Shown one piece after another: positions 42,484 through 54,315 of a stretch of 64,000 nt of DNA; the stretch's first letter is position 1, and every line of letters begins with the position of its first letter. The notes beneath the pieces were generated by a model. It was given only the letters and a program-made list of their open reading frames with translations. It ran no database searches and was not told where the DNA came from. Source of the stretch: Poa pratensis (Eukaryota > Streptophyta > Magnoliopsida > Poales > Poaceae). Made by a program: the position numbers and the translations under genes. Where the stretch lies: positions 138,709,733 to 138,773,732 of the forward strand of contig CAMZMU010000052.1 in assembly GCA_947311845.1 (NCBI GenBank). Reading direction: 5' to 3'.

Positions 42484-43669
42484 GGGAACATAGCACTCCT
42501 CCTCCCCCTCCGCCTCCGCCACCTCCTCCAGCTGCAGCTCCGGCAGCAAACCACCGCGCCGCGTCGCACTCATCCTCGCCGCACGACTGCTAGATTGTGC
42601 AGCGGACTCCGGCGGATGCCCACGTGGAGATCGAGCGCCAGAGGGACCGCCACAACCGCGTCGTCAGGAGATTGCCGCTGCAGGTCGCCAGAACCGCGGC
42701 GTACTCGCTGGCGGTGCCGTGACGTACGCCACGGCTGCACCGCCTTCACCCGCAACCTGCGCCGCGTCGTCTGGCCTGTAAGTTCAAGCCAGACCTCCCT
42801 CCACGCTACGACGGCAGGACCAACCCTCTGGAGTTCCTGCAGCTCTACACCGTCTCCATCCAGGCTGCGGGAGGCGACGACAAGGTGATGGCCAACTGGC
42901 TCTCCATGGCGCTCAAGGACTCCCGCTCTCGTGGCTCATGAACCTCCCCGAGAACACCATCGACACGTGGGAGGACCTCTGCAAGGTCTTCGTCGCCAAC
43001 TTCAAGGGCACCTACGAACGCGCGCTCACCTACAACGACCTTCGCGCGGTGCGCCAGAAGCCTGACGAGACCCTCCGCAGATACATCCAGCGCTTCAGCC
43101 AGGTCCGCAACAAGATTCCGAACATCCCGGACTCGCACGTCATCTCCGCCTTCAGGGAGGGCGTCACGAACCACAGGATGCTCGAGAAGCTCGGCATCCA
43201 CGACACCCTCTCCTCTGTGGTGAAGCTCTTTGATCTGGCTGACAAGTGCGCCAAGGCTGAAGAGGGCCTCCTCTTCGTCAAGAAGGAAGTGGAGGATGAC
43301 CCTCCTGAGGGGTCCAGGAGCAAGAAGAAGCCTGCCGAGAAGCGCAAGACCACCGCCATCCTCGCGGCAGAGCCTGACGCAAAGCAGCCTCGCGAGGCCT
43401 CTCCGGCGGCTGAAGAGAAAAAGGCGGACAATCGCCCATACTGCATCTACCACAACAGGCACAACCACGCACTGAAGACTGCTGGGAGCTCAAGCAGCTC
43501 AGCAAGGAGCGAGAAGAACCAGGGCCGCGGCGGCCGCGGCGGAGGCCGTGGTGGCCGCGGAGGTGGACGCCACAACTTCCAGCACAGGGCTCGGGGGAAC
43601 AACGCTGGGCAAACGGCAACCTCCCCGACGAGAACCCTGGGGGCTACCAGGCCCCTCAGGGGGCAATAG
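42484..43669 (+). pseudogene. Element C gag (5' end missing, frameshifted)
   Basis: It opens in a Pro/Ala-rich run directly at the junction with element D, with several stops and shifts up to 42930. The capsid core is clear: PRYDGRTNPLEFLQLYTVSI, NTIDTWEDLCKVFVANFKGT, DETLRRYIQRFSQVRNKIPN. A Lys-rich region, a partial zinc motif YCIYHNRHNHAL and a Gly/Arg-rich tail follow. The motif lacks normal CCHC spacing because of an indel. Confidence 0.8.
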
Positions 43670-44408
43670 CCTGCATCCTCGGCGGGTCCCAGGCGCCCAA
43701 GTCCAACAACCACTTCAAGCAATTCTCTCGCGAGGTCAGCGCAGCGCTTCCAGGGCTTGAGGCTTCCCAGCCCCTCAAGTGGTCGCAGTACACCATCGCC
43801 TTCGACTCCAAGGACCACCCCAAGTCGACCAAGGCTGTAGGCACCATCCCTCTGGTGTGCACCCCCATCATCAACAACATCGCCGTCGCCAAGACATAGA
43901 TGGGGGTGCGGGCTTGAACGTCATCTCTGTCGAGACCTTCGAGCAGCTTCAAGTGCCCTACGAGTGGCTTATGCCCTCTAGGCCCTTCACGGGGGTGACA
44001 AGTGGCTCCACCACACCTCTGGGGCAGGTGAGGCTCGCGGTCACCTTCGGCACGCCGCAGAACTACCGCACCGAGCAGATCGACTTCGACGTCGCACACA
44101 TTGGCCTGCCCTACAACGCCATCCTCGGCTACCCCGCCCTCGCGAAGTTCATGGCCGTCACTCACCATGCGTACAACATCGTCAAGCTTCCAGGCAGCGG
44201 CGGCACCATCGCCATCCACGGTCAAGTCCAGGACGCAATGCGCTCTGTCGAGACCGCCTACAAGGCCGCTGCCGTGGCATTCCCCGCTGATGAGGACATG
44301 GAGCCCCTCGAGAGGCCCGCGAAGAAGAAGCAGCTGTTCTCACAGGAGCAGGCAGCCACGAAGAAGGTGTCATGGACGCCAGCGGCTCGGGGGCTAGCGT
44401 CACCATAG
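43670..44408 (+). pseudogene. Element C aspartic protease (broken at the active site)
   Basis: The active-site loop is visible as IDGGAGLNVISVETFEQLQV from 43896, but the bases just before it contain an indel and a stop (43889-43898), so the frame is lost. The rest reads GVTSGSTTPLGQVRLAVTFG, DVAHIGLPYNAILGYPALAK and FMAVTHHAYNIVKLPG. It leads into RT after a non-conserved linker. Confidence 0.75.
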
Positions 44409-44470
44409 GCGCTGGCTTGCCTCCCAAATAGGAAAGCGCGCTCGTCGCCTTCCTCAGGGCAAACTCTGAC

Positions 44471-45390
44471 ATGTTCGCATGGACACCGTCAGAGATGTCC
44501 GGAGTACCGAGGGAGGTGATCGAGCACCACTTAGCCGTGTGTCCAAACGCACGCCCCGTGAAGCAGAAAGCACGGCGCCAGGCGCCAGAGAAGCAAGAGT
44601 TCATCATCAAGGAAGTAGAGAAGTTGAAAGAAGCACACATCATCAGGGAAGTTCCACACCCCACATGGCTCTCCAACACGGTGGTCGTTCCCAAGCACAC
44701 CGGGGGCGGCAGGCTCTGCATCGACTACACCGACCTCAACAAGGCCTGCCCCAAGGACCCGTACCCCATGCCTCGGATAGACCAGATCGTGGACTCCACC
44801 GCCGGCTGCGACCTCCTCTGTTTTCTGGATGCCTTCTCAGGCTACCACCAGATCAAGATGGCGAAGGAGGATGAGGAGAAGACAGCATTCCTCACCCCTT
44901 GTGGTGTGTATTGCTACGTCTGCATGCCCTTTGGCTTGAAGAACGCCGGCGCCACCTTCCAGAGGCTCATGAGGAAGGCCTTGGGGGCTCAGATGGGAAG
45001 AAATGCAGAAGCCTACGTCGACGACATCGTGGTCAAGACTCGCGAAGAGCACACCCTCATGGAGGACCTCGAGGAGACCTTTGCCAGCCTGCGCAAAGTA
45101 ACATCAAGCTGAACCCCGCCAAGTGCGTCTTCGGGGTACCGTCAGGCAAACTCCTCGGGTTCCTAGTGTCTCACCGCGGCATAGAAGCGAATCCTGACAA
45201 GATCAAAGCCATAGAAGAGATGCAGCCACCTCGTCGCCTCAAGGACATGCAGCGCCTCGCGGGATGCATGGCCAGCCTCGGCCGTTTCATCTCCAAGTTC
45301 GGCGAGAGGGCGCTGCCATTTTTCAAGCTCATGAAGCGGTCTGGCACGTTCAAGTGGACGCCGAGGCGGACAAGGCATTTGAAGACCTGA
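44471..45390 (+). pseudogene. Element C reverse transcriptase
   Basis: The blocks are HLAVCPNARPVKQKARRQAP, STPHPTWLSNTVVVPKHTGG-like with shifts, RLCIDYTDLNKACPKDPYPM, LLCFLDAFSGYHQIKMAKED, FGLKNAGATFQRLMRKALGA and the catalytic YVDDIVVKTR (YVDD at 45013-45024). A base lost near 45100 moves the C-terminal LNPAKCVFGVPSGKLLGFLV into another frame, and a further loss near 45358 cuts the connection domain. Confidence 0.88.
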
Positions 45391-46528
45391 AGAAGTACTT
45401 GGCTAGCCCACCTGTCATGGTTGCCCCAAGGCCTGGCGAGCATCTGAAGCTGTACCTATCAGCCACTCCACAAACAGTGAGCGCAGCCTTGGTGGCAGAA
45501 AGGGAAGAGCCAGTCCTCGCCAAGAAGGACACTGCCACGCCAAGCCCAGATCCCCCCGACAAGGAAACATCCTCTTCAGGCCCTGAGCCCCATGCCGAGC
45601 CCCGCAACCAGAAGGCACCCTCGTCGAGGGTCCACCTCAAGAGAGGCTCGACAAGGCTCCCGAGGAGCCCAGCGCTGCGTCACCATCGACAACCCTCGTC
45701 GAGCATCCCGTCTACTTCGTCAGCACTGTGCTGCGAGATGCTCGCGAGCGGTACACTATGCAGCAGAAGCTCCTCCTCGCGCTCCTCATCGCTTCCAGGA
45801 AGCTGCGCCACTACTTCCAGGGCCACCCCATCACGGTGGTCACATCATTCCCTCTGGAGCAGATCCTGCGCAATCCAAACGCCACTGACCGCGTCGCAGG
45901 GTGGAACATTGAGCTGCAACCTTTTGGCCTGCGCTTCGACACCACCAGGGTCATCAAGGGGAGAGCATTGGCTGACTTCGTCGCCGAGTGGACAGACACC
46001 CAGCAAGAAGAGCCTCATGAGGCAGAAACCACGCCAGCAGGAGACACGGTGCCAAGCCACTGGACCATGCACTTCGACGGAGCATTCGCATGCCAGAACG
46101 CTGGGGCTGGCGTCGTCCTGACCTCACCCAAGGGCGACAAGCTCTACTACGCCGTCCAGCTGTGCTTCACGACAGACAAGGTCTCCAACAACATCGCCGA
46201 GTACGAGGGCCTCCTCGCCGGGCTCAGAGCCGCAATCGCCCTCGGCATCAAGCGCTTACTCATCAAGGGCGACTCCCAGCTCCTCGTCAACTTCTCCAAC
46301 AAGAGCTACACGCCTAAGGACGGCCACATGGCCGCTTACCTCGAGGAGGTCCGCAAGCTCGAGAAACACTTCAAGGGGATGGAGCTCAGGCACATCCCAC
46401 GAAGGGAGAACCAGGAGGCCGACGACATCGCCAGGCGAGCATCACGCAGAGAAGCCCAGCAGGCGGGCGTGTTCGAGGAGAGGCTCACCAGGGCATCGGT
46501 GAAACAGCCAAAAGAAGCGGTCAAATGA
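45264..46528 (+). pseudogene. Element C RNase H plus second (archaeal-type) RNase H
   Basis: The first RNase H (DKAFEDLKKYLASPPVMVAP, LYLSATPQTVSAALVAEREE) is split by shifts near 45630-45730. The second, open from 45728 to the stop at 46526-46528, has TMHFDGAFACQNAGAGVVLT (Asp), NIAEYEGLLAGL (Glu), IKGDSQLLVNF (Asp) and NQEADDIARRA (Asp): a full catalytic set. As in element D, the two-domain layout marks Tat. Confidence 0.85.
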
Positions 46529-47865
46529 ACACGGACGAAGAGCTCCCACCACCACCAACATCTGGAGCGCCGAGCTGCGGTCCACCCACAGGGGAACGCC
46601 TGCTGCTGGCCATGACACACCAAGAGACGGGCTGGATCGATGAGCTCAAGGAGTACCTCAGGGACGGAGTCCTCCCTGAAGAGGACGCAGAAGCAGAGAG
46701 AGTTGCTCGCCAGGCCAAGTCATACTGCCTTCACGAGGGAGACCTGTACCGCAAGCGTCCAAATGGAGTTGCACTAAAATGCGTCCCCCTGAAGAAGGCC
46801 GCCAGCTGATCAAGGACATACACAGTGGAGAATGTGGCCACCACTCGTCATCACGCACCCTCGCAGGGAAAGTCTTCAGGAGTGGTTCTATTGGCCCTCA
46901 GTGCTTCAAGATGCAACCGCCGTTGTCCAGGCTTGCGAGGCATGCCAGTTCCACGCCAAGCAAGTCCACCAGCCCGCACTGGGGCTCCAGACCATCCCTC
47001 TCTCCTGGCCCTTCGCGGTCTGGGGGCTGGACATCCTGGGACCTTTCCCACGCTCCAGCGGGGGCTACCGCTACCTCTACGTCGCCATCGACAAGTTCAC
47101 CAAATGGGCGGAGGTTGAAGCGGTGCGCACCATCCCGGCGAGATCAGCGGTGAAATTCATCAGAGGCCTGGCCTGTCGCTTCGGCGTGCCAAATCGCATC
47201 ATCACCGACAACGGCTCGCAGTTCACCAGCGGCATCTTCAGGGCCTACTGCGAGAGTCTTGGCACACGGCTCTGCTTCGCCTCGGTGGCTCATCCACGAA
47301 GCAACGGGCAGGCTGAGCGGGCGAACGCAGAAGTGCTCAAAGGCCTCAAGACAAGAAGCTTCAATCGCCTCAAGGCCCACGGCAAGAACTGGATCGAAGA
47401 GCTCCCCTCCGTGCTCTGGTCCATCCGCACCACCGCCACGAAGCCCACTGGAGAAACGCCGTTCGCTCTCGTCTATGGCGCTGAAGCAGTCCTCCCCACC
47501 GAGATCAAGCATGGGTCCCCACGGATCCTTGCTTTCAACGAGGACAACCAAGAGGAGCTCCACAACGACGACTTGCTGCTGCTCGATGGACTACGCCGCC
47601 GTGCCGCCCTCCGAGCGGCGAAGTACCAGCAAGACCTGCGCCGCTACCACAGCCGCCACATACGGCCGCGCACCCTCGAGACAGGCGATCTCGTCCTCAG
47701 GAGGATCCTCTCCAGAGAGGCCTCCACAAGCTCTCACCCATGTGGGAAGGCCCCTACAGGGTCGCGCACATCGCCAGGCCCGGCGCGGTACGGCTCGAGA
47801 CGGAAGACGGCGATCCATCAAAAATCCATGGAACATCGAGCACCTACGCAAGTTCTACCCGTGAT
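46525..47865 (+). pseudogene. Element C integrase
   Basis: The N-terminal part (46525-46809) leads through a frame change into the HHCC finger (SGECGHH in one frame, ACEACQFHAKQ in the next). The core is open from 46832: VWGLDILGPFPRSSGGYRYL (Asp), IITDNGSQFTSGIFRAYCES (Asp), HPRSNGQAERANAEVLKGLK (Glu), then GETPFALVYGAEAVLPTEIK and RRYHSRHIRPRTLETGDLVL. A final shift near 47725 leaves the GPYRVAHI end in another frame. Confidence 0.85.
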
Positions 47866-48956
47866 CACGTCGCGGCAGGCATTTTTTGTCTCAAGAGGGA
47901 AGCACGCGTCTTCACCTCCCAGCTTCACCAAGCTTTCCCTTCACGAGGGCCATCTCCACTGAGAGTTTCCTACAACGCGTCGCCACGGGCCGCGGGAAGC
48001 CTCAGCCACTCCATGTGGAACCCCATGCCCAGACATGGCGGACTTTGTCTTGGCCTCGCCAAGTGTAATGAACAATTTCAGGTCATCATGAACCTATTGC
48101 GCTTCGGCGCCGTTATGTAATATTGCTTGGTGAGTTTGTTTTCTTACATTTCATTCGCGCTCACATTTTTCCCCATGCGCACCTCGCGAGCGGTGCACTG
48201 TGTCTCGGGAGCATCCCAGCAGCATCGTAAAATCCAAAGGATCCGAGCTCTAACTCGTGGCTCTCCGCCCACGACCGTTATCTCACCAAAGAGCTCTGAC
48301 TCGTGGGTTAGCTCCCATGCACGTCACCTCACCAAGGACCTTGGTGCTTATTCTCCTCGTGAGATACCCATGAGGAAATCTATGAGCGCGCATGAGTTGT
48401 ACAACTATGCTTTGCTTGTGGGTTCGCCTCTCTCTCCAACACAGGGAACAAGACGCCTTGCAGGGCTCCAAAAGCTCCAAACCAGCCTCAGGCAGCCTCG
48501 AGAGGGAGAACACCTCACCAGGAACACAACACCCTCTACAAAGCAGGCGTCTCGCCAGAGCTAAGTCCAGAACTTACGCCTCATGAGCTCTTTTTCCCTC
48601 TCGCTGGTTTTGTCGCCCCTCGAGCCTCTCTTTTCTCTCTTACGCCTCATGGGCTGCTTGCACGTCAAAGGGGAGCCCCTGAGCATCGCGCCTCGAGGGC
48701 TCTTACCTCTCTAAGCCTTACGCACCCCCCGGCCTTGTCGAGCCCTGACTCCGGCATACCGAAGCGGCGGTGCTATTTGCGCTAAGAGCAGGGTCCTAAC
48801 GACGTAGAGCGAAAAAGACATGAGGGAACAGATAAAAGGCCTCCCGAGGGGCACTCACACTTGCACAAATAAAAGTGTCTTTACAAACCAGCACAAATAA
48901 AAGCAACAAGTCTTAAGATAACTGGTGCCCTTGGCACATCTCTCCACAGGGGCAAC
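47866..48956. other. Region between the convergent pol and antisense gene of element C
   Basis: No gene is supported. It contains CTCGCGAG-type words and the 3' ends of two genes that point at each other (integrase + and antisense gene -). Short frames here have no recognisable motifs. Confidence 0.6.
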
Positions 48957-49956
48957 CTAAGCAGCGGGGTCGTCGTCGTCGCCGTCGACAGCTTCATCAT
49001 CCACCTCCTCAGCGCCGCCTCGTCGTCGCTCTCCTCGACCTCGACCCTCTTGAAGCGTTGAGTACTTCTCCACGTCGTCCCACACCGAGGCGTCCAGCTT
49101 CGAGGCGAGTTCCTTCTCCAGAGGCTCCATCACAGACGCGAAGTCGAAGCCGGGGTGGAGGTGTGCAAGGTTGGCGAAGACTTGGCCGACCGCGACGCCA
49201 AGGAGCTCGCGGCTCTCGGTGTCGACCAGGTCGTCGAGGTTCGTCACGACCTCTTCAAACTTGGTGAGAAGCTGCTCGAAGAAGCCAAGGTAGGTGGCGA
49301 CGTCGGAGTTCCCCTCGACAGAGAGCCTGGGGGCTTCGGTCCCCAGGCGGCCCGCAACGGCCCGCGCACGCCTCACCAAGGAAGCAAACATGCGCTCCCG
49401 CTGGCGCGACAAGATCTGCGCGGTCAGAGCGCTTTGCCGAGCTTCCTCGACGAGCTCCACGACGGGACCCACCTGCTGCTGCATCTCGCTCATGTCCTGC
49501 GTCAAGGAGGCAAGGTCCTGCTCCGCGTGCTTCCGAGCCTCCACAGCATCATGAAGGCGGGAGTCAAATCGCTGCTTCTGATCCTCAAGCTCCCGATGCG
49601 AGCCTCAAGCTCGTGCGTCTCTTCGTGAAGCGCGCCTCCTGTTTCTTGACCTTATCCATGAAATCCTTTCTGCAATTGTCGCGGAAGAGCTGCTCCTTGG
49701 TCGCGGACTCCTCCGCCATCTGCTCCTCCTTCTTGCGGAGGTTCTCGTTGGTCAGCACGAGGCGCTTCTGGTAGAACACCTCTTCTTGGGTAACTTTGCT
49801 CTCGCGAGACTCCAGGTGCTCCCGCTGCGCAGACTGATCCTTCTCGGTCTGTTCGACCTGTTCCTCGCGCTTGCGTAGCTCGGTCTCGCGGGCATCAAGT
49901 TCTGCCCCGTGCTGCATCATCTGGTTCTCGCGGACGCCCAGGTCCTCGCGGAGCTT

Positions 49957-51545
49957 TGATACGTCTCCAACGTATCCATAATTTCTGATGTTCCATGCTT
50001 ATATTATACCATTTGCTACATGTTTTATATACACTTCATATCACTTTTATGCATTTTCTGGGACTAACCTATTAACAAGATGCCACAGTGCCAGTTCCCT
50101 GTTTTCTGCTGTTTTTGGTTTCAGAAAAGTACTTCTGCGAATATTCTCGGAATTGCACGAAACAAAAGGCCACGTTCCTATTTTTCCAGAACCGTCACGG
50201 AGTCCGAAGGAGAGACGAAGGAGGGCGCCGAGGTGGCCAAACCACACCTCGGCGCGGTGGCCCCCCTTGCCGCGCCAACAGGTGGTGTGGGCCCCTCGGG
50301 CCTCCACCGACGTTGCCCCTTCGCCTATTTATTCCCTCAGACGCGAAAACCCTAAAACACCAAGTCATATTTCCAGAAGAGTTCCGCAGCGCCGCCGCCA
50401 TCGACGACAAGTTTCGGGGGACAGAATCTCTGTTCTGGCACGCCGCCGGGACGGGGAATTGCCCCCGGAGTCATCTCCATCGACACCACCGCCATCTTCA
50501 TCGCCGCTGCTGACTCCCATGATGAGGAGGGAGTAGTTCTCCCCTGAGGCTGAGGGCTCTACCGGTAGCTATGTGGTTCATCTCTCTCTCACATGGTGTG
50601 ATCTTTATGTGATCGTGTGTATTGCAAGTATCGCTGAATACATTAATAATGTTTATGCTACTCAAGTGATTTTGTCTAGTTTCTGGAGTCGTTGTGACAA
50701 CACGGTATCAAGGTGACAGTGTGGGTACTCGTGTGACTCTATGAATAATTTAGATACTTATCATGGCTTATTCTTGGGAACTGTGGTGTTTGTTTACTCA
50801 GACTTTGAGGAGTGCTTTTGCAGCCCTACGCATAGTACTCTTGTGTTATCAAGAAGGAGAATAATCCCGAGCAGTATTTACTTGTGTTCAGTTGTGCTAA
50901 TCTAGTTGAATATGTAGATGTTACTCTTTATCTATTATGCACTCTATAGGTTACTTTAATATGAACTCCGGTACTCTCCACGGTGTAAAGCTGACAGTGT
51001 GTGCACCGTGTGTGACTCCTTTATGATGTTGTGGCGCTTGTTTACTCCGGCTTGAGGTGTGCTTTTGTAGCCCTACACAATGAATGGTGTTTGTTATCCA
51101 ACAAGAGAGTGTTTAAGAGTAGCTTTTACTTATTCAGTTATGAGATCATTGTTGAGAGTGTCCACTAGTGAAATTATGATCCCTAGGCCTTGTTTCTAAG
51201 CATTGAAACACGTTTACAACAAGTTCTGCTACATGTTTGCTTGCTGCCATTTTTATTCCAGATTGCAATTACTACTTATAATCATCCATATTACTTGTAT
51301 TTCACTATCTCTTCGCCGAACTAGTGCACCTATACATCTGACAAGTGTATTGGGTGTGTTGGGGACACAAGAGACTTCTTGTATATTAATTGCAGGGTTG
51401 CTTGAGAGGGATATCTTTGACCTCTACCTCCCTGAGTTCGATAAACCTTGGGTGATTCACTTAAGGGAAACTTGCTGCTGTTCTACAAACCTCTGCTCTT
51501 GGAGCCCAACACTGTCTACAAGAATAGAAGCACACGTAGACATCA
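49957..51545 (+). mobile_element. Solo LTR G (same type as element A LTR)
   Basis: It starts TGATACGTCTCCAACGTATC, ends CACGTAGACATCA, is 1,589 bp long, and is flanked by a perfect AGCTT target duplication (49952-49956 and 51546-51550). It is clearly related to the element A LTRs but more diverged. It interrupts the coiled coil of the antisense gene of C. No primer site follows it, so it is a solo LTR. Confidence 0.93.
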
Positions 51546-52692
51546 AGCTTCTCCAGGCCTTGCCGCACAGTCTCTGACTCAGCGATGATCCCCGCCTCGC
51601 GGTCCAGAAGCTCCTTGTGCTTGGCGGAGACCGCCGCCTCGCGCGCCGCCAGCTCCTGATGCTTGCCCTCCGTCTCCGCCTCGAGAGCCTCGCGCCTAGC
51701 ACTCAGGTCCGCAAGGGTCTACTCGACCTCGCGGACCACGCTGATGCGAATCTCTTCAGCAGAGCGCAGCGCCGCCTCGCGTTGCGCCTGGGCTGCCTCA
51801 TCTTTCCGGCGGCAGCGCTCCACGGTCTCCTGGAGGCAAGCCCAGCCCCGCGCAAGCTCGGCGACCTCCTCCGCCCTGACGCGGTCTTCCTCAGCAAGCT
51901 GGGCCTCGAGCCTGTCGAGCACCTCCCTCGCCGAGCGAAGTACAGGTTCTCAGCGAGCTACTACAGGGCGCCGACCCAGCAAGGCTAGGGCCCACGATTC
52001 TCCAGAGGGCCTGGAGGCGCCAGCGCTGCCGAGGACTCCGGGGCATCGCGCCTTGGGCTCTGGGTGTCCTCGAGGCGCGCCTGGGGGCTCTGCTGGGAGC
52101 CTCCCTCTTCCTCCGTGCAAGGGGCCTTCTGGGGGCTCTGGCGAGAGCCCCCCTCACCTTCAGCGCTAGGAGCCTTCTAGGGGCTCGAGGCGCCCCCACC
52201 ATCAGCTCCACCATCTCTCTGCCCCTGGGGAGCACACTCCTCTTCCCGGGAGCAGGATTGACCTTCTCTGCTGAGGCCGTCCCCGCGCCAGCCTCAGTGC
52301 CCGCTGTAGGCCCTCCAAGGCCCGAGCTCGGTGGAGGCGACGGCACGGTGGTGTCCTCCATTTCGACGTCGGCATGCGTCTCTGCAGACGCAGCAGTCCC
52401 CGCTGTGCCCCCCTTCGCTGGCGGCGTGGCCCTTGCCGCGTCCATCTCCGGCGTCTTCTCTTGCCGCGCGGGAGAAGCGTCAGGCCGCGAAGGTGGCGGC
52501 GGCATCACCTCAGCCTCCCCCTCCCCCTCCTCGTGGCGCTCCTCCGCCCCAGGAGGTGGCCTCGCAGCCTCGGGAGAAGAAGCGGTGGCCTCGGGGTGCA
52601 CCTCTTCAGTCGTAGGCGTTGCGGACGCCGCGGCAGAGCTGGAGATCTCTCCAAGTCTCCGGAGCCTCCGCCTCTTTGGCTCCACGGGGCGC

Positions 52693-52774
52693 CTGGAGAA
52701 GAAAGGACTCAGAAACCTCTCGAGAGGCCTACACAGGAGCAACATCGAACAGGAAAGGAAGTACGAAAACTTAC
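52693..52774 (-). other. Intron in the antisense gene of element C
   Basis: The donor GTAAGT and acceptor TTCTTCTCCAG frame an 82-bp intron on the minus strand. Unspliced, the frame meets a TAA within the donor; spliced, it continues open for more than 400 bases. Confidence 0.75.
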
Positions 52775-54300
52775 TCCGCGGTGTCGACCCACTTCCTCTT
52801 CTTCCGCCTCGCGGGCGGAGCACTGGGCTCCGCGCTCGTCCGTGCCTCTGTCTCCTCCTGGGCTCCGACGTTCTTGTCATGGATCGCCTTGGAGCGGGGC
52901 TCGCAGTGGCCCGACGAAGCACCGCCGTCGTCGCTCTCCTCCTCCCCCTCGACACGCTTCGAGGGGGCAACCACGAACTCGTCGCCGCTGCCCGAGGAGA
53001 CCTCGTGGATCTCAGCCTCAGGCGCCGCACCCTTCGAGGCGCCCGAGTTCTCCGCCGAGGAAGCAGCATCTCCCGAGGCGCCGGTTGTGCCCGCATCAGA
53101 CTCTGCGGGCGTCTCCGCCGTCTCCTCATCGCCCTCAACTAGCGCCCCTTGCGCCATAGACTCCGGGTCCTCGCGAGGCCCGACGTGCCCCTTAGGCACC
53201 AGGCCCCACTGGTCGAACTTCGGCATCGCCTGCACATGCGAGACACGGCGCCCGAGGTCGATCCGATGAAGCGGCACAGTCTGGTCAGTGGGCGCGGGGA
53301 TGCCTGGGGACGTGAAGAGGGTCTCCATGAGGGCGTGCAACTCCTCCTTCGTGTAGAGGGTAGCGCTCAGGCGCATCTTGTCCCTCTGGTTGGAGTACAG
53401 CCACATCGCGTCCGCGTGCTTCTGGAGCAGGGCAATGCGGCGCCTCACGAAGTCCTTGGCCACCATCTGCCCGGTGAGGCCGGCCTCGCGGAGGTCCCTC
53501 AAGCGCCTCACCACAGGGCCAAGCGTCGCGCCCTTGAGTCCCTTGGAGGACCAGCTCGCCCTCTTCGTCAGAGGCGCTTCAGGCAGCTCAAAGAAGGTGC
53601 TCTGGCTCCCGAACTGCATGAGGAACCAGCGCTTGCGGAAGTCCTCCACCTTCTTCGTCACGCTGGTCACGATGTCCTCACCGTTCCGCGCGATGGGGAT
53701 GTAGAAGCCCTTCATGCCGTCGGTGATGCGGAAGGACACGCACCCCGACCGCTCCTTGTTCGCCGTGAACCGGAGCGCATAGAAGCTGCGGAAGAGGGCC
53801 ACCGAAGGCGGAATGCGATGTACGCCTCGCAGAGGTAGGCGAAGATGGCGAGGACGAGGATGGAGTTGGGGTGGAGATGAAGAACCTGGGTCTGGTAGCG
53901 CTCCAGGACCGCCAGGAAGAAATCGGAGAAGGGAGGAACGAGCCCGGCGAAGAGAGAGTGCATGAAGATGGGATAGAAGCTGCCGTGGGAGTTGCCCGCA
54001 CGCTTGAGCACCGTGGCGCCGTGCTCGTTGGTCTTCGAGGCCGCCATGTGGCGCACCTTGTCCAGCTGCACCTCCGTCTCGAAGCGGGAGCCGCTCAGAG
54101 CCGGCTCGAAGTCATCGTCCCGCTGCATCTCAGCGGGCTCGCCGCCCTGCACCACTGCCTTGCCCTTCGTAGCGGCGGTGGCCTTCTTGGGCGCCATTGC
54201 GGCAAGGTCGCGAAGGAGGAGTTCGGGGATTGAGCGATGGGAAGAAGGAGGCGAAAGGGGGAACGAGTGGAGTAATGGCCGCCTGCGCCGAGCTCTTCGC

Positions 54301-54306
54301 CTTATA
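54301..54306 (-). promoter_or_regulatory. Candidate TATA box of the antisense gene of C
   Basis: On the minus strand GATATAAGG lies about 104 bp upstream of the ATG at 54197, a suitable distance for a plant TATA box. It is the only TATA-like word in this GC-rich stretch. Confidence 0.45.
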
Positions 54307-54315
54307 TCGGCTCAT

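Larger units (their letters stand above)
48957..54197 (-). pseudogene. Element C antisense gene: spliced, gypsy-type transposon domain plus coiled coil, split by solo LTR G
   Basis: It starts MAPKKATAATKGKAVVQGGE at 54197. The N-terminal domain (GSFYPIFMHSLFAGLVPPFS, LERYQTQVLHLHPNSILVLA, IFAYLCEAYIAF) matches the PF04195-type domain seen in element D. After a shift near 53810 an open block runs to a GT-AG intron (52693-52774, 82 bp) that removes the in-frame stop and joins in phase to EPKRRRLRRLGEIS. A Pro/Ala/Glu-rich middle and a coiled coil follow (QVEQTEKDQSAQREHLESRE). Solo LTR G cuts the coiled coil. The C terminus (EARQSALTAQILSRQRERMF) ends at 48957. Same architecture as the antisense gene of D, so the gene type is conserved between the two; its role is unknown. 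Confidence 0.75.

Noticed and set aside
52258..53142. 294-residue open frame on the plus strand in the antisense gene of element C
   Set aside because: GC-rich shadow; the minus strand carries the spliced gene with a recognised domain and in-phase intron.
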